Below are positions 29,714 through 38,184 of a stretch of 64,000 nt of DNA, piece after piece. Every line of letters starts with the position of its first letter. Position 1 is the first letter of the stretch. Below the pieces are notes generated by a model, which searched no databases, was not told the DNA's origin, and saw nothing but the letters and a program-made list of their open reading frames with translations. Made by a program: the position numbers and the translations under genes. The DNA is taken from contig CP046178.1 in assembly GCA_014075255.1 (NCBI GenBank), positions 1,878,894 to 1,942,893 of the forward strand. The letters run 5' to 3'. The DNA is from Gammaproteobacteria bacterium. Lineage in GTDB: Bacteria > Pseudomonadota > Gammaproteobacteria > UBA4575.

Positions 29714-30178
29714 ATGGCTGATAAACCTGCTCAAAAATTTGAAATCCAAAAATTATACGTAAAAGACCTTTCCTTCGAGACACCAAATTCACCTAAGATC
29801 TTTACTGAAAAATGGAATCCTAAAACGGATGTCCATATTCAAACTGAGAATGACAAAATAGACGAAAATATATTTGAGGTCGTCATCACCGTGACAGTAA
29901 CCGCTATTCACGAAGAGACTACGGCATTTCTAGTTGAAATTAAGCAAGCAGGAATATTTTTTTTAGAAAACTTTCCTGAAGATCAGCATAAACAATTATT
30001 AGGTAGTTATTGCCCTAATATACTTTTCCCATTCGCGCGTGAAGCCGTTGCCGAATTGGTCGCCAAAGGCGGCTTCCCACAATTGTTATTAAACCCAGTT
30101 AACTTTGATGCGCTGTACCAACAGCATTTATCTGCAGTTAAAGAACAAAAAGACAACCCTGAACAGATCAAGCATTAA
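29714..30178 (+). CDS. secB: Protein-export chaperone SecB
   Basis: Cytoplasmic tetrameric chaperone that keeps precursors unfolded for SecA. The 154-residue product starts MADKPAQKFEIQKLYVKDLSFE-like (family N-terminus) and has NILFPFAREAVAELVAKGGFP, the SecB signature. The length is normal. The gpsA start follows by 3 bases. Confidence 0.96.
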   Translation: MADKPAQKFEIQKLYVKDLSFETPNSPKIFTEKWNPKTDVHIQTENDKIDENIFEVVITVTVTAIHEETTAFLVEIKQAGIFFLENFPEDQHKQLLGSYCPNILFPFAREAVAELVAKGGFPQLLLNPVNFDALYQQHLSAVKEQKDNPEQIKH

Positions 30179-30181
30179 TAT

Positions 30182-31189
30182 ATGACTACCGCTGCAGTAT
30201 TAGGTGCAGGATCCTGGGGAACTGCGCTAGCCATTCAGTTAGCTAACAATGGTCATGCAGTAAAACTTTGGGGCCATGACGCAGAGCATGTTAAAGCCTT
30301 ACAGAGTGATCAAGAAAACAAACGCTATCTTGCCGAGAAAACTTTTCCTGATACCTTATCTGCTGAAGCATCGCTCGCTAATGCTATTCAAGACAGCGAT
30401 TTTATTCTATCTGTTGTCCCTAGTTATGCTATGCGCGAAACCTGTGAGAAATTAAAGCCACTGGCAGAAACCAGTAAGTTTGCCAATAAGTTCGTATGGG
30501 CAAGCAAAGGTTTTGAAAAAAAATCCAAAATGATGATGCATCAAGTAGTAGAAGATGTATTAGGAAATAAAATTCAATCAGCCGTGTTATCTGGCCCGTC
30601 ATTTGCTAAAGAAGTAGCAAGCAGTTTACCTACAGCGGTTTCTCTAGCTTCGAGTGATATTGAATATGCAAAAGAGTTAGCGGCATATTTTCATAGCGAT
30701 AACTTCCGAGTCTATGCAAGTGACGATGTTATCGGCGTAGAACTAGGTGGCACAGTAAAGAATGTGCTGGCAATTGCATCTGGCATTGTTGATGGCCTAG
30801 GATTTGGCGCGAATGCACGTGCGGCTTTAGTAACCCGAGGGATGGCAGAGATGATGCGTTTAGGCGTTGCATTAAAAGCAAAACCACAAACGCTTATGGG
30901 TTTGGCTGGGATGGGAGACTTAGTGCTGACCTGTACTGACAATCAATCTCGTAATCGCAGATTAGGCATCGCGTTAGCACAAGGGAAAACCGCTAAGCAA
31001 TATATGGACGATCTAGGGCAGGCAGTAGAAGGTTTTCATGCTGCACAAGTTGTATATGAAGTTGCCAAAGATAATAATGTAGAAATGCCAATTTGTAATC
31101 AAGTGTGGAATGTTTTAAGTGAAAAAGTAGATCTTAAAACAGCCATTGCACAGTTACTGGGTCGCGAGATGAAGCAGGAATCTAGCTAG
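30182..31189 (+). CDS. gpsA: Glycerol-3-phosphate dehydrogenase [NAD(P)+]
   Basis: Makes sn-glycerol 3-phosphate for phospholipid synthesis. The 335-residue protein begins with the Rossmann motif AVLGAGSWGTALAIQLA. VLSGPSFAKEVASSLPTA, the catalytic-lysine segment GGTVKNVLAIASGI and GMGDLVLTCTDNQSRNR are intact. It sits immediately after secB, as in most gammaproteobacteria, supplying the first intermediate used by acyltransferases such as PlsC (45180–45893). Confidence 0.96.
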   Translation: MTTAAVLGAGSWGTALAIQLANNGHAVKLWGHDAEHVKALQSDQENKRYLAEKTFPDTLSAEASLANAIQDSDFILSVVPSYAMRETCEKLKPLAETSKFANKFVWASKGFEKKSKMMMHQVVEDVLGNKIQSAVLSGPSFAKEVASSLPTAVSLASSDIEYAKELAAYFHSDNFRVYASDDVIGVELGGTVKNVLAIASGIVDGLGFGANARAALVTRGMAEMMRLGVALKAKPQTLMGLAGMGDLVLTCTDNQSRNRRLGIALAQGKTAKQYMDDLGQAVEGFHAAQVVYEVAKDNNVEMPICNQVWNVLSEKVDLKTAIAQLLGREMKQESS

Positions 31190-31209
31190 GCCTTATTGTT
31201 TTAAAGTCA

Positions 31210-31665
31210 TTATTCAAAGTTATTTTGGCGCCAAGCCTCGTAAAGAATAATTCCTACAGAGTTTGCTAAATTAATACTGCGAGATGATACATGCATGGGT
31301 ATACGCAACACGTTACTTGGCTCATATTGGTCTAGCACCTGATCGGGCAAACCTCGTGTTTCCGGCCCAAAAATAAATGTATCGCTGGCTTGAAAGCTTG
31401 GGACATCATAGTTTGTGCACCCTTTAGTAGAACATGCGAAAATCCGCTTCGGTTTAAGCGCATCCAACATGGTTTGGTAACTTTGATGCTCCGTTACGCT
31501 GGCAAATTCATGGTAATCCAATCCTGCTCGACGCAGCTTTTTTTCATCAAGCTGGAAGCCTAAAGGATGAATTAAATGCAGATCACAGCCCATATTGGCG
31601 CATAACCGTATAATATTCCCCGTGTTCGGTGGAATTTCAGGCTCAAAGAGAACGACGTTAAACAT
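31210..31665 (-). CDS. trmL: tRNA (cytidine/uridine-34 2'-O)-methyltransferase TrmL
   Basis: SPOUT-class methyltransferase acting on the wobble ribose of tRNA-Leu isoacceptors. The 151-residue product starts MFNVVLFEPEIPPNTGNIIR, and the knot motifs TFIFGPETRGLP and VLRIPMHVSSRSINLANSV are typical. It is head-to-head with pyrD, with only 6 bases between the two ATG codons, so each promoter must lie inside the other gene. Confidence 0.94.
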   Translation of the reverse strand: MFNVVLFEPEIPPNTGNIIRLCANMGCDLHLIHPLGFQLDEKKLRRAGLDYHEFASVTEHQSYQTMLDALKPKRIFACSTKGCTNYDVPSFQASDTFIFGPETRGLPDQVLDQYEPSNVLRIPMHVSSRSINLANSVGIILYEAWRQNNFE

Positions 31666-31671
31666 TTATAA

Positions 31672-32610
31672 ATGACTAATAAAAAATTATATCTGGAGTT
31701 TTGCGGATTAAAGCTAAACTCACCTTTAGTTTTACTGTCTGGATGTGTGGGATTTGGTGAAGAATATACACGTATTGAAGGATTCTCCAACACCGATGTA
31801 GGTGCAGTCTGTTTAAAGGGCACTACAGGTGAGCAGCGTTTTGGCAATGCACCACACCGCATTACCGAAACTCCTGAAGGTATGCTCAACGCCATTGGCT
31901 TACAAAACCCTGGGGTGGATTATGTCGTTAACGACATATTACCTAAACTCGATTTTTCCGAAACACGCTTCATTGCCAATGTATCTGGCTCAACCATTGA
32001 AGAATATATTGAAGTCACACAAAAATTTGATGACTCACCGATTGATGCCATTGAAATAAATATTTCATGCCCAAACGTAAAAGAGGGCGGTGTCGCCTTT
32101 GGTAATGACCCAGATATGTCTGCACGCGTAGTTGCTGCTTGTAGATCAGTAACCAAAAAACCAATTATCACCAAGCTATCGCCTAACCAAACAAATATAC
32201 AGCTCAATGCCAAACTTTGCATTGAGGCGGGAAGTGATGCCTTTGCAGTTATCAACACCGTGATGGGTATGGCGATTGATATTCACAAGAAGCAGCCCAT
32301 CATTCACAACAACCAAGGCGGCTTATCTGGACCTGCCATTAAACCGATTGCATTATTAAAAGTGCATGAGGTGCATCGAGTATGCAAACCTCACAATATT
32401 CCCATCATTGGTCAAGGTGGGGTAGTAAATGCAACGGATGCTATCGAGTTTTTATTAGCAGGTGCTACAACGGTAGGTGTAGGTACAGGTCTTTTCTACG
32501 ACCCTTTATGTTGTACTAAAATTAACAAAGGCATTATTGAATATCTGGAACAAAACAACCATCAACATGTAAATGAAATAATCGGATGCTTGCAAGTTCA
32601 CTCGAATTAA
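31672..32610 (+). CDS. pyrD: Dihydroorotate dehydrogenase, class 1B catalytic subunit type
   Basis: Oxidises dihydroorotate to orotate in pyrimidine synthesis, with FMN. The 312-residue protein has the class 1 motif INISCPNVKEGG, whose cysteine is the catalytic base of soluble 1B enzymes. GQGGVVNATDAIEFLLAGAT binds FMN phosphate. Most gammaproteobacteria use the membrane class 2 enzyme, so a class 1B enzyme is notable. No pyrK-type electron-transfer subunit is adjacent. The start has no visible Shine-Dalgarno. Confidence 0.88.
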   Translation: MTNKKLYLEFCGLKLNSPLVLLSGCVGFGEEYTRIEGFSNTDVGAVCLKGTTGEQRFGNAPHRITETPEGMLNAIGLQNPGVDYVVNDILPKLDFSETRFIANVSGSTIEEYIEVTQKFDDSPIDAIEINISCPNVKEGGVAFGNDPDMSARVVAACRSVTKKPIITKLSPNQTNIQLNAKLCIEAGSDAFAVINTVMGMAIDIHKKQPIIHNNQGGLSGPAIKPIALLKVHEVHRVCKPHNIPIIGQGGVVNATDAIEFLLAGATTVGVGTGLFYDPLCCTKINKGIIEYLEQNNHQHVNEIIGCLQVHSN

Positions 32611-32632
32611 TTTCTGATTTTTAGACAACGAC

Positions 32633-32651
32633 AATTTACTTAGAGTAAATT
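32633..32651. other. Inverted repeat between convergent genes
   Basis: A perfect 8-bp hairpin (AATTTACT, loop TAG, AGTAAATT) lies between the pyrD stop and the end of the GAF–MarR gene. There is no U-tract on either side, so it is at best a weak bidirectional terminator or an RNA-end stabiliser. Confidence 0.35.
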
Positions 32652-32690
32652 CTAAATCTTATATATTAGAATGAGCCACAGAGATTATAC

Positions 32691-33566
32691 TCAATGTACT
32701 CCTAGTTTACCCACCACTTGATTACCTAAACGTTTCCCATAAGACCAAAGTTCTCGGCCCTCCTGATTACATTCTAGCTTTACGAGTCTTCGGTCACCAT
32801 TATCTACACTACGTATGCGTGTAATAAATCCTTTTGCCTCAAGGAGCTCCAGTGCTTTTGATATTTGTGAAGCTGCGATATTTAGTTGTTTGCTAATTTT
32901 TGTAGGGGTAGCAAAATTCGATTGAGCTACTTTATCCAATATTCTCCATTCGGCTAAACTTATACCTTTCTTTCTTAACAGAGCTTCCATCTCTTCAAAA
33001 ACTCTATAAACAACGCTAGATGCAACGGCTACATCATCAAAATCTAGACTATTTGCTAATTGAACTTCTTTTAGGCGTTCATCAACCATTTTACCCAGCT
33101 CAACTAGAAGGTTTTTATCATTTTCATTCGCAGTGCGTGGGCTTGTATCCATGATACAGAGCGTACCAAGATTTTCTTTTTCGATAGACTGTAAAACATA
33201 GCCCATGTAATACCTTACCATTGGCGCATTTATTACTAGTGGATTATCTGTAAAGCGGGAATCAGTTTTAGTATCGGCAATCTCAAATAATCGTGAAGCA
33301 TGATCATCGGTAACAGTCTGGTTTATCGCGTGGCCGCAAATGGAAATATCTCGGTCTATTTCAGGAATTTCTACCCCTTGAGCAGATTTAAACCAAACTC
33401 GATTTGTATCTACGAAACAAACGCACGCCATAGGTACTTTCATTGCTTGCTTAGCAATAAGTGTAGCCCTGTCATATATACTTTCAGGACTTGTATCGAG
33501 TAAATTTAGTGAATGTAACGCTCTTATACGATTTAATTCGGTTATTGGAATTGGCGCATCCTTCAT
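32691..33566 (-). CDS. GAF-domain / MarR-type HTH fusion regulator
   Basis: Unusual one-component regulator of 291 residues. Residues ~20–165 form a GAF domain of the type fused to many kinases (DTNRVWFKSAQGVE, DISICGHAI, LGTLCIMD). Residues ~180–291 form a MarR-like winged helix (SLAEWRILDKVAQ, PTKISKQLNIAASQISKAL, NGDRRLVKLECNQEG). Cysteines cluster in the GAF part (ACVCF, SICGHA, GTLCIMD) and could bind a cofactor. No ligand is known. It faces an AT-rich 398-base region with no obvious target gene other than the small gene at 33965. Confidence 0.82.
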   Translation of the reverse strand: MKDAPIPITELNRIRALHSLNLLDTSPESIYDRATLIAKQAMKVPMACVCFVDTNRVWFKSAQGVEIPEIDRDISICGHAINQTVTDDHASRLFEIADTKTDSRFTDNPLVINAPMVRYYMGYVLQSIEKENLGTLCIMDTSPRTANENDKNLLVELGKMVDERLKEVQLANSLDFDDVAVASSVVYRVFEEMEALLRKKGISLAEWRILDKVAQSNFATPTKISKQLNIAASQISKALELLEAKGFITRIRSVDNGDRRLVKLECNQEGRELWSYGKRLGNQVVGKLGVH

Positions 33567-33964
33567 TTATTGTCCCTTAAATTTCTTCAGAATTTTTTAT
33601 GCGTAATTGCAAAACCTATATGCAGCAATGCAAAATAGACTTTATTTTACATCTAATATTGTTTAAATAAAAATATATTTGAATTAATTAATAATTGATA
33701 CATTCTTGTACATTACGAAATACAAACTCTAAATACAAGAGATTAAACCTCTTCTTTATTAATATTTAGATGCTTTTAATTCTGTATAAACTAGCGCTAC
33801 CTCTATCATTATCCTTAAGACGGTATTAAATTTTATATCCAAACTCAGTTTTGATTGTAAGAAATTATTTAATTTTATTAAATATTATTTTTTACAGATT
33901 TTCTCCTTAATAAGAATTCTCCTGGTTATAGTTCATGTGAAAAACGAAGGTTTTCGTTTGCAAA
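33567..33964. other. AT-rich intergenic region
   Basis: This region holds the promoter of the GAF–MarR gene (minus) and of the small gene at 33965 (plus). It is markedly AT-rich, with long A/T tracts. A 7-bp hairpin (AAACGAA, loop GGTT, TTCGTTT; 33942–33959) lies just before the next start codon. No further gene is visible. Confidence 0.4.
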
Positions 33965-34243
33965 ATGCATAGAAATTTAACCATTAACGAAAAATTTAAA
34001 CACAAATTCGCATTAGTTGATCAAAATGGCGAATGCTCTCCTATTGTAAATGGAATTATGAGAGAAGATGAAACTGGCGCATTACTACTACCTGAAAATG
34101 AGAGTTTATTAAAAGAATCACAAATTCTTCGTTTCTTTAGCACTACACACGAAACGCGTGACTATTTAATAAAAAAGCGTTTCCACGACTGCAAGCGTCC
34201 CATTGGTAATTGGCTCATCAAACCATTTGTGGTTCTATTCTAA
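33965..34243 (+). CDS. Small protein of unknown function
   Basis: A 92-residue frame starting MHRNLTINEKFKHKF and ending NWLIKPFVVLF. I do not recognise it. It has mixed charge, a single cysteine pair spaced far apart and no signal peptide or clear membrane segment. A hairpin (33942–33959) abuts the start and the only Shine-Dalgarno-like GG lies in its loop, so translation may be structure-dependent. It sits between two regulators in an AT-rich stretch; it could be a recent acquisition or a spurious frame. Confidence 0.45.
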   Translation: MHRNLTINEKFKHKFALVDQNGECSPIVNGIMREDETGALLLPENESLLKESQILRFFSTTHETRDYLIKKRFHDCKRPIGNWLIKPFVVLF

Positions 34244-34377
34244 TTCACAGAATAATTACAAATGATGCACACGTACATACAGAAATTAATCCTATGTTTA
34301 AAACTCAATTTTAAAAATATTTCTGTGCTGAATCGATAATTACAGATGTCATATCTTTATTCTAAATAATACAGACC

Positions 34378-34432
34378 TTGCATGGATGCAAATTAATTGT
34401 AAAATATATAAACTTATTTTGCATATATGCAA
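34378..34432 (+). promoter_or_regulatory. Paired palindromes before the LysR gene
   Basis: Two 14-base elements, TTGCATGGATGCAA (34378–34391) and TTGCATATATGCAA (34419–34432), share arms TTGCAT/ATGCAA and are 41 bases apart, about four helical turns. The second ends two bases before the LysR start. They fit a dimer operator pair for autoregulation. The first also folds as an RNA hairpin with GGA in the loop and is identical to one hairpin of the CsrB-like RNA (41364–41377). Confidence 0.45.
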
Positions 34433-34434
34433 AC

Positions 34435-35331
34435 ATGATAGATTGGAATGATATACCCTTTTTTATAGCTGTCGCAGAATGCGGCACTCTTAATGATGCA
34501 GCTAACAAACTTTCAGTTAATCACTCCACTGTTTATCGTCGTATAAACACTCTAGAAAAAAAACTTGGAACACATCTTTTTGATAGGGTTCAAGATGGAT
34601 ATTCTTTAACCGAAACTGGCTCATCTGTTTTAGAATATGCATTAAATGCAGAAATCTCTATTCACAGTTTTGAACGTACTGCTGACGGCGAAGACTACCG
34701 GTTATCAGGAAGAATACTTATAACTGCTCCCTCTTCGTCACTCGCATCAGATTATTTAGCGCCCTGTATTTCACTATTCCGCAAGGAGCATCCCGGTATA
34801 AAAATAGATGTAATAGTAAGTGATGAGCTACAAGATCTATCTAGACGAGATGCTGATATAGCATTACGTGTCATCCAGAATCCACCCCAATCTTTAATTG
34901 GCCGTAAAGTTTGCAATATCAGTTGGGATCTCTATGCAAGCCAACAATACTTAAATAAATATGGGAAGCCTCAATCTATGAAAGATTTAGGAAACCATAA
35001 ACTTATCGGAACAAATGGACAATTTCTTAGTGTGCCTGCATATAAATATTTTAATGAAATGTGCCCAATTGATAACTACGTGTGCAAAGCTAGTGACTTA
35101 TTAACGATTTCTGCACTATGCTCACAAGGAATAGGCGTGATAATTTTGCCATCTAATTTTAAAAACCACAAACTAGTAAAATTATTTAAAGTGACGCCAA
35201 ATTTCAATGAGCAGCTTTGGATATTGATTCACCCAGACTTACAACGATCTACGCGTATTAATATATTTAGTGATTTTTTATATGAATATTTAGAGAAACA
35301 AAATTTTCATATAACTGAAAAAAAGAAGTAG
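34435..35331 (+). CDS. LysR-family transcriptional regulator
   Basis: LTTR of 298 residues starting MIDWNDIPFFIAVAECGTL at 34435; an upstream ATG at 34378 lies inside a palindrome and is rejected. The helix-turn-helix is LNDAANKLSVNHSTVYRRIN (residues ~19–38), followed by LGTHLFDRVQDGYSLTETG. The C-terminal effector domain begins near residue 90 (GRILITAPSSSLASDYLAP). No Shine-Dalgarno is visible. Its convergent neighbour is ntrC and no target operon is adjacent, so its role is unknown. Confidence 0.88.
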   Translation: MIDWNDIPFFIAVAECGTLNDAANKLSVNHSTVYRRINTLEKKLGTHLFDRVQDGYSLTETGSSVLEYALNAEISIHSFERTADGEDYRLSGRILITAPSSSLASDYLAPCISLFRKEHPGIKIDVIVSDELQDLSRRDADIALRVIQNPPQSLIGRKVCNISWDLYASQQYLNKYGKPQSMKDLGNHKLIGTNGQFLSVPAYKYFNEMCPIDNYVCKASDLLTISALCSQGIGVIILPSNFKNHKLVKLFKVTPNFNEQLWILIHPDLQRSTRINIFSDFLYEYLEKQNFHITEKKK

Positions 35332-35361
35332 AATAATATGAGAGATATATCTTAAATGTTC

Positions 35362-36768
35362 TTATGATTGAAACAAATCCAGCTCTTGGATCTTCCTAGT
35401 TAACGTATTCCTACCCCAACCCAATAGTTTTGCGGCCTCTTGTCTTTTACCATTGGTTTTACGCATTGCAGCTTTTATCATAATGGACTCAAATTCAGGC
35501 ATTGCACGATCGAGTATGGATTCATTTCCTTTTGATAATTCTTGATCTGCCCACTCTCTTAGTAATGCTTGCCAACTTGCAATATCTGTAACCGACATTT
35601 CATCTTTAAGCATTTCGGCAGGTAAGTCTTGCATTCGAATTTCATTACTTGATGCCATAACTGTTAACCATCTACAAACGTTTTCTAACTGCCTAATGTT
35701 CCCTGGCCAAGTTAAAGCACTCAAGTATTCAATCACCTCATCTGATACGTTTTTAACATTGGTTTCTAACTCTTTAGCAGATGCTTTCATAAAGTGTTGT
35801 AATAATGCAGGTATATCTTCTTTACGCTCTCGCAAAGTAGGTAACACGACACGAATAACATTTAGGCGATGAAATAAATCTTCACGAAAGTCGCCATTAA
35901 GCACTCTTGCCTCGAGGTTTTGATGCGTTGCTGCAATAATTCGCACATCGGCTTTTATGGGTTGATGTCCGCCAACCCGATAAAAATTTCCATCTGATAA
36001 CACACGCAATAAACGGGTCTGCAAGTCAGCGGGCATGTCGCCAATTTCATCTAAAAATAATGTTCCTCCATTCGCTTGTTCAAAACGTCCTTTACGTTGG
36101 GAATGCGCACCCGTAAATGACCCCTTTTCATGGCCAAATAATTCAGACTCTAATAACTCGCGTGGTATTGCAGCCATATTTAGTGCAATAAATGGGCTTT
36201 GTGCACGGGGACTATTTTCATGCAATGCATGTGAGACAAGCTCTTTACCCGTTCCAGATGCACCATTAATTAATACCGTTACATTTGAATTGGATAATCT
36301 GCCAATCACGCGAAACACTTCTTGCATAGCAGGTGATTCACCAATGATCTCTGGCAATTCATCAACCGATTCTTCTTGCTTATGAGTGACTATTTCTTCG
36401 TTTGCAGCCATGCATGCTCTTTTAGTTAGCTCTACTGCATCATCCACATCAAATGGTTTAGGCAAGTATTCAAACGCACCTTTTTGATATGCTCCCACCG
36501 CACTTTGTAAATCAGAGTGTGCAGTCATAATTATGATCGGCAAATCTGGATGGACAGACTTTATTTGCTCTAAAAACTCAAAGCCATCCATACCCGGCAT
36601 GCGCACATCGGCAAGAATGGCACTAGGGGTATCACTTTCAAGTTCGTGAATTGCAGTAATGGCTGATTCAAAAGTCATCACAGGGATCTGTGCTTTTTGA
36701 AATGCCCGTTCTAATACCCAGCGTATAGCCTGATCATCGTCTATCACCCAAACTTTTGATGTTTTCAT
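35362..36768 (-). CDS. ntrC: Nitrogen regulation response regulator NtrC
   Basis: Sigma-54 activator of nitrogen-assimilation genes. The 468-residue protein has a receiver domain (phospho-acceptor Asp54 in LADVRMPGMDG), an AAA+ domain with Walker A NGASGTGKELV and Walker B FLDEIGDMPADLQ, and a Fis-type C-terminal HTH (RQEAAKLLGWGRNTLTRKI). The sigma-54-contacting loop reads GSFTGA instead of the usual GAFTGA. It follows ntrB by 23 bases. Likely targets in this window are the glnA promoter and possibly 40973. Confidence 0.95.
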   Translation of the reverse strand: MKTSKVWVIDDDQAIRWVLERAFQKAQIPVMTFESAITAIHELESDTPSAILADVRMPGMDGFEFLEQIKSVHPDLPIIIMTAHSDLQSAVGAYQKGAFEYLPKPFDVDDAVELTKRACMAANEEIVTHKQEESVDELPEIIGESPAMQEVFRVIGRLSNSNVTVLINGASGTGKELVSHALHENSPRAQSPFIALNMAAIPRELLESELFGHEKGSFTGAHSQRKGRFEQANGGTLFLDEIGDMPADLQTRLLRVLSDGNFYRVGGHQPIKADVRIIAATHQNLEARVLNGDFREDLFHRLNVIRVVLPTLRERKEDIPALLQHFMKASAKELETNVKNVSDEVIEYLSALTWPGNIRQLENVCRWLTVMASSNEIRMQDLPAEMLKDEMSVTDIASWQALLREWADQELSKGNESILDRAMPEFESIMIKAAMRKTNGKRQEAAKLLGWGRNTLTRKIQELDLFQS

Positions 36769-36791
36769 TATTTTTCTTGCTAACCTTGCAT

Positions 36792-37898
36792 TTATTTTTT
36801 TAAGCTAAGCTGGTCTTCAGCACTTAATGGTAGCAATACACGAAACTGTGTATGCCCCGGCATAGAATCAAATTCAATTAATCCACCGTGCAAATTAATT
36901 AAATTTTGAGATATTGATAAGCCAAGACCTTTGTCGTCTGCGCTTCCAGACACCATGGGGAAAAAAATTTGTGATTTAAGTTCTTCTTTTATTCCCGGAC
37001 CATTATCAGTCACGCTGATCTCGACAACCAAACGATGCATAACATCGCCTAAAGTATATTGTCTCAATATGCGAGTTTTTTGAGTTATTTCAGGTTTTAC
37101 TTCATTCGTATATCTATCTGCAGCACGCACTGCATTGCGGACAATATTTAGAACGGCTTGCACCAGTAAATCACGGTCGGCAATAATCTCCGGAATACTT
37201 GGGTCATAATCAATCTTAAATTCAACTCCAGTGGGAGTTTCCGCAAGGGCCAAATGGCGAATATGTTCTAATACGTGGTGCACGTTGACTAATTTTTTTG
37301 CAGGCATAATGTTCGGGCCAAACATACGATCTACTAATTTTCTTAAACGATCTGCTTCACTGATAATAACGTCTGTATATTCGTGCAATGAAGTCTCAGT
37401 AAGTTCTCCTGCTAATAATTGTGCTGCACCGCGCAAACCGCCTAATGGATTTTTTATTTCATGCGCTAAACCTCGCAACATACTTTGTGTGGCTTGTGTT
37501 TCTGACAATATATGTTCTTCACGACTTATTCTGACCATGCGATCGACTTTAGAAATTTCAAGCAAACATACTGAACCTTTTTTTTTACTAATCATGGGGG
37601 TAGTAGAACAATCGATGATTAATTCACTTCCACCTAAACACTTCATACACACTTCACGCTGGGTAATGGGATGGACACTTTGAATAGAGTCTTGAATTCG
37701 CTTTATGAGTTCACCATCCGTATCTTGAATAAAATCGGTTAGAGATCGATTCAATGCATGTCGCACGCCCGTACCTACAATTTCTTCAGCAGCAGGATTT
37801 AGATATTTTATGAATAGCTTTTCATCAACCAAAAACACAGCCAATGCAAGGTTGTCTAATATGTTCTTATGATGATTTATATCTGCCATTGATTGCAT
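36792..37898 (-). CDS. ntrB: Nitrogen regulation sensor kinase NtrB
   Basis: PII-controlled kinase/phosphatase of NtrC. The 368-residue protein has a PAS domain (residues ~10–115; LAVFLVDEKLFIKYLNPAAE), an H-box LRGLAHEIKNPLGGLRGAAQ with phospho-accepting His near residue 146, and ATPase motifs N (LNIVRNAVRAA), G1 (VTDNGPGI) and G2 (GLGLSISQNLINLHGG). There is no transmembrane segment. The start is ATG 37898, or ATG 37889. Confidence 0.95.
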   Translation of the reverse strand: MQSMADINHHKNILDNLALAVFLVDEKLFIKYLNPAAEEIVGTGVRHALNRSLTDFIQDTDGELIKRIQDSIQSVHPITQREVCMKCLGGSELIIDCSTTPMISKKKGSVCLLEISKVDRMVRISREEHILSETQATQSMLRGLAHEIKNPLGGLRGAAQLLAGELTETSLHEYTDVIISEADRLRKLVDRMFGPNIMPAKKLVNVHHVLEHIRHLALAETPTGVEFKIDYDPSIPEIIADRDLLVQAVLNIVRNAVRAADRYTNEVKPEITQKTRILRQYTLGDVMHRLVVEISVTDNGPGIKEELKSQIFFPMVSGSADDKGLGLSISQNLINLHGGLIEFDSMPGHTQFRVLLPLSAEDQLSLKK

Positions 37899-38040
37899 AA
37901 TTATTCAGTTTTCACCAAAAATGTTTGTAGGCATTTGACATAGCTTGCTCTTAACTAAGTAATTGCAATAATCGATCCAACTGATTTGCGCTGAATCTGT
38001 ATGCTGTATCAATAACTTAAGACGATTCTATACCAATTAG

Positions 38041-38090
38041 TGCACTATTATAGTGCATTTGTAGAATCAAAATTGTGCAATATGCACCAA
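38041..38090 (-). promoter_or_regulatory. NtrC-type binding sites upstream of ntrBC
   Basis: TGCACTATTATAGTGCA (38041–38057) matches the NtrC consensus of GCAC, 7 bases, GTGC with outer T/A. A second inverted repeat, TTGTGCAATATGCACCAA, lies at 38073–38090 with half-sites in the opposite order. Both are 140–190 bases before the ntrB start and downstream of the DUF4124 gene, suggesting NtrC control of an internal ntrBC promoter, either activating or repressing. Function is inferred from the motif. Confidence 0.55.
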
Positions 38091-38184
38091 TTTGAAGCTA
38101 AGGTGCGTTATTTACTGATCTGCGTGAGGAGTTAACACCACTGCTTGGTGGCGGTAGATGGTTCGCAGTAGATTCGATTGACTA

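Noticed and set aside
34378-34432. LuxO-type sites before the LysR gene
   Set aside because: LuxO sites are TTGCA N3 TGCAA; these have N4 and no sigma-54 promoter follows.
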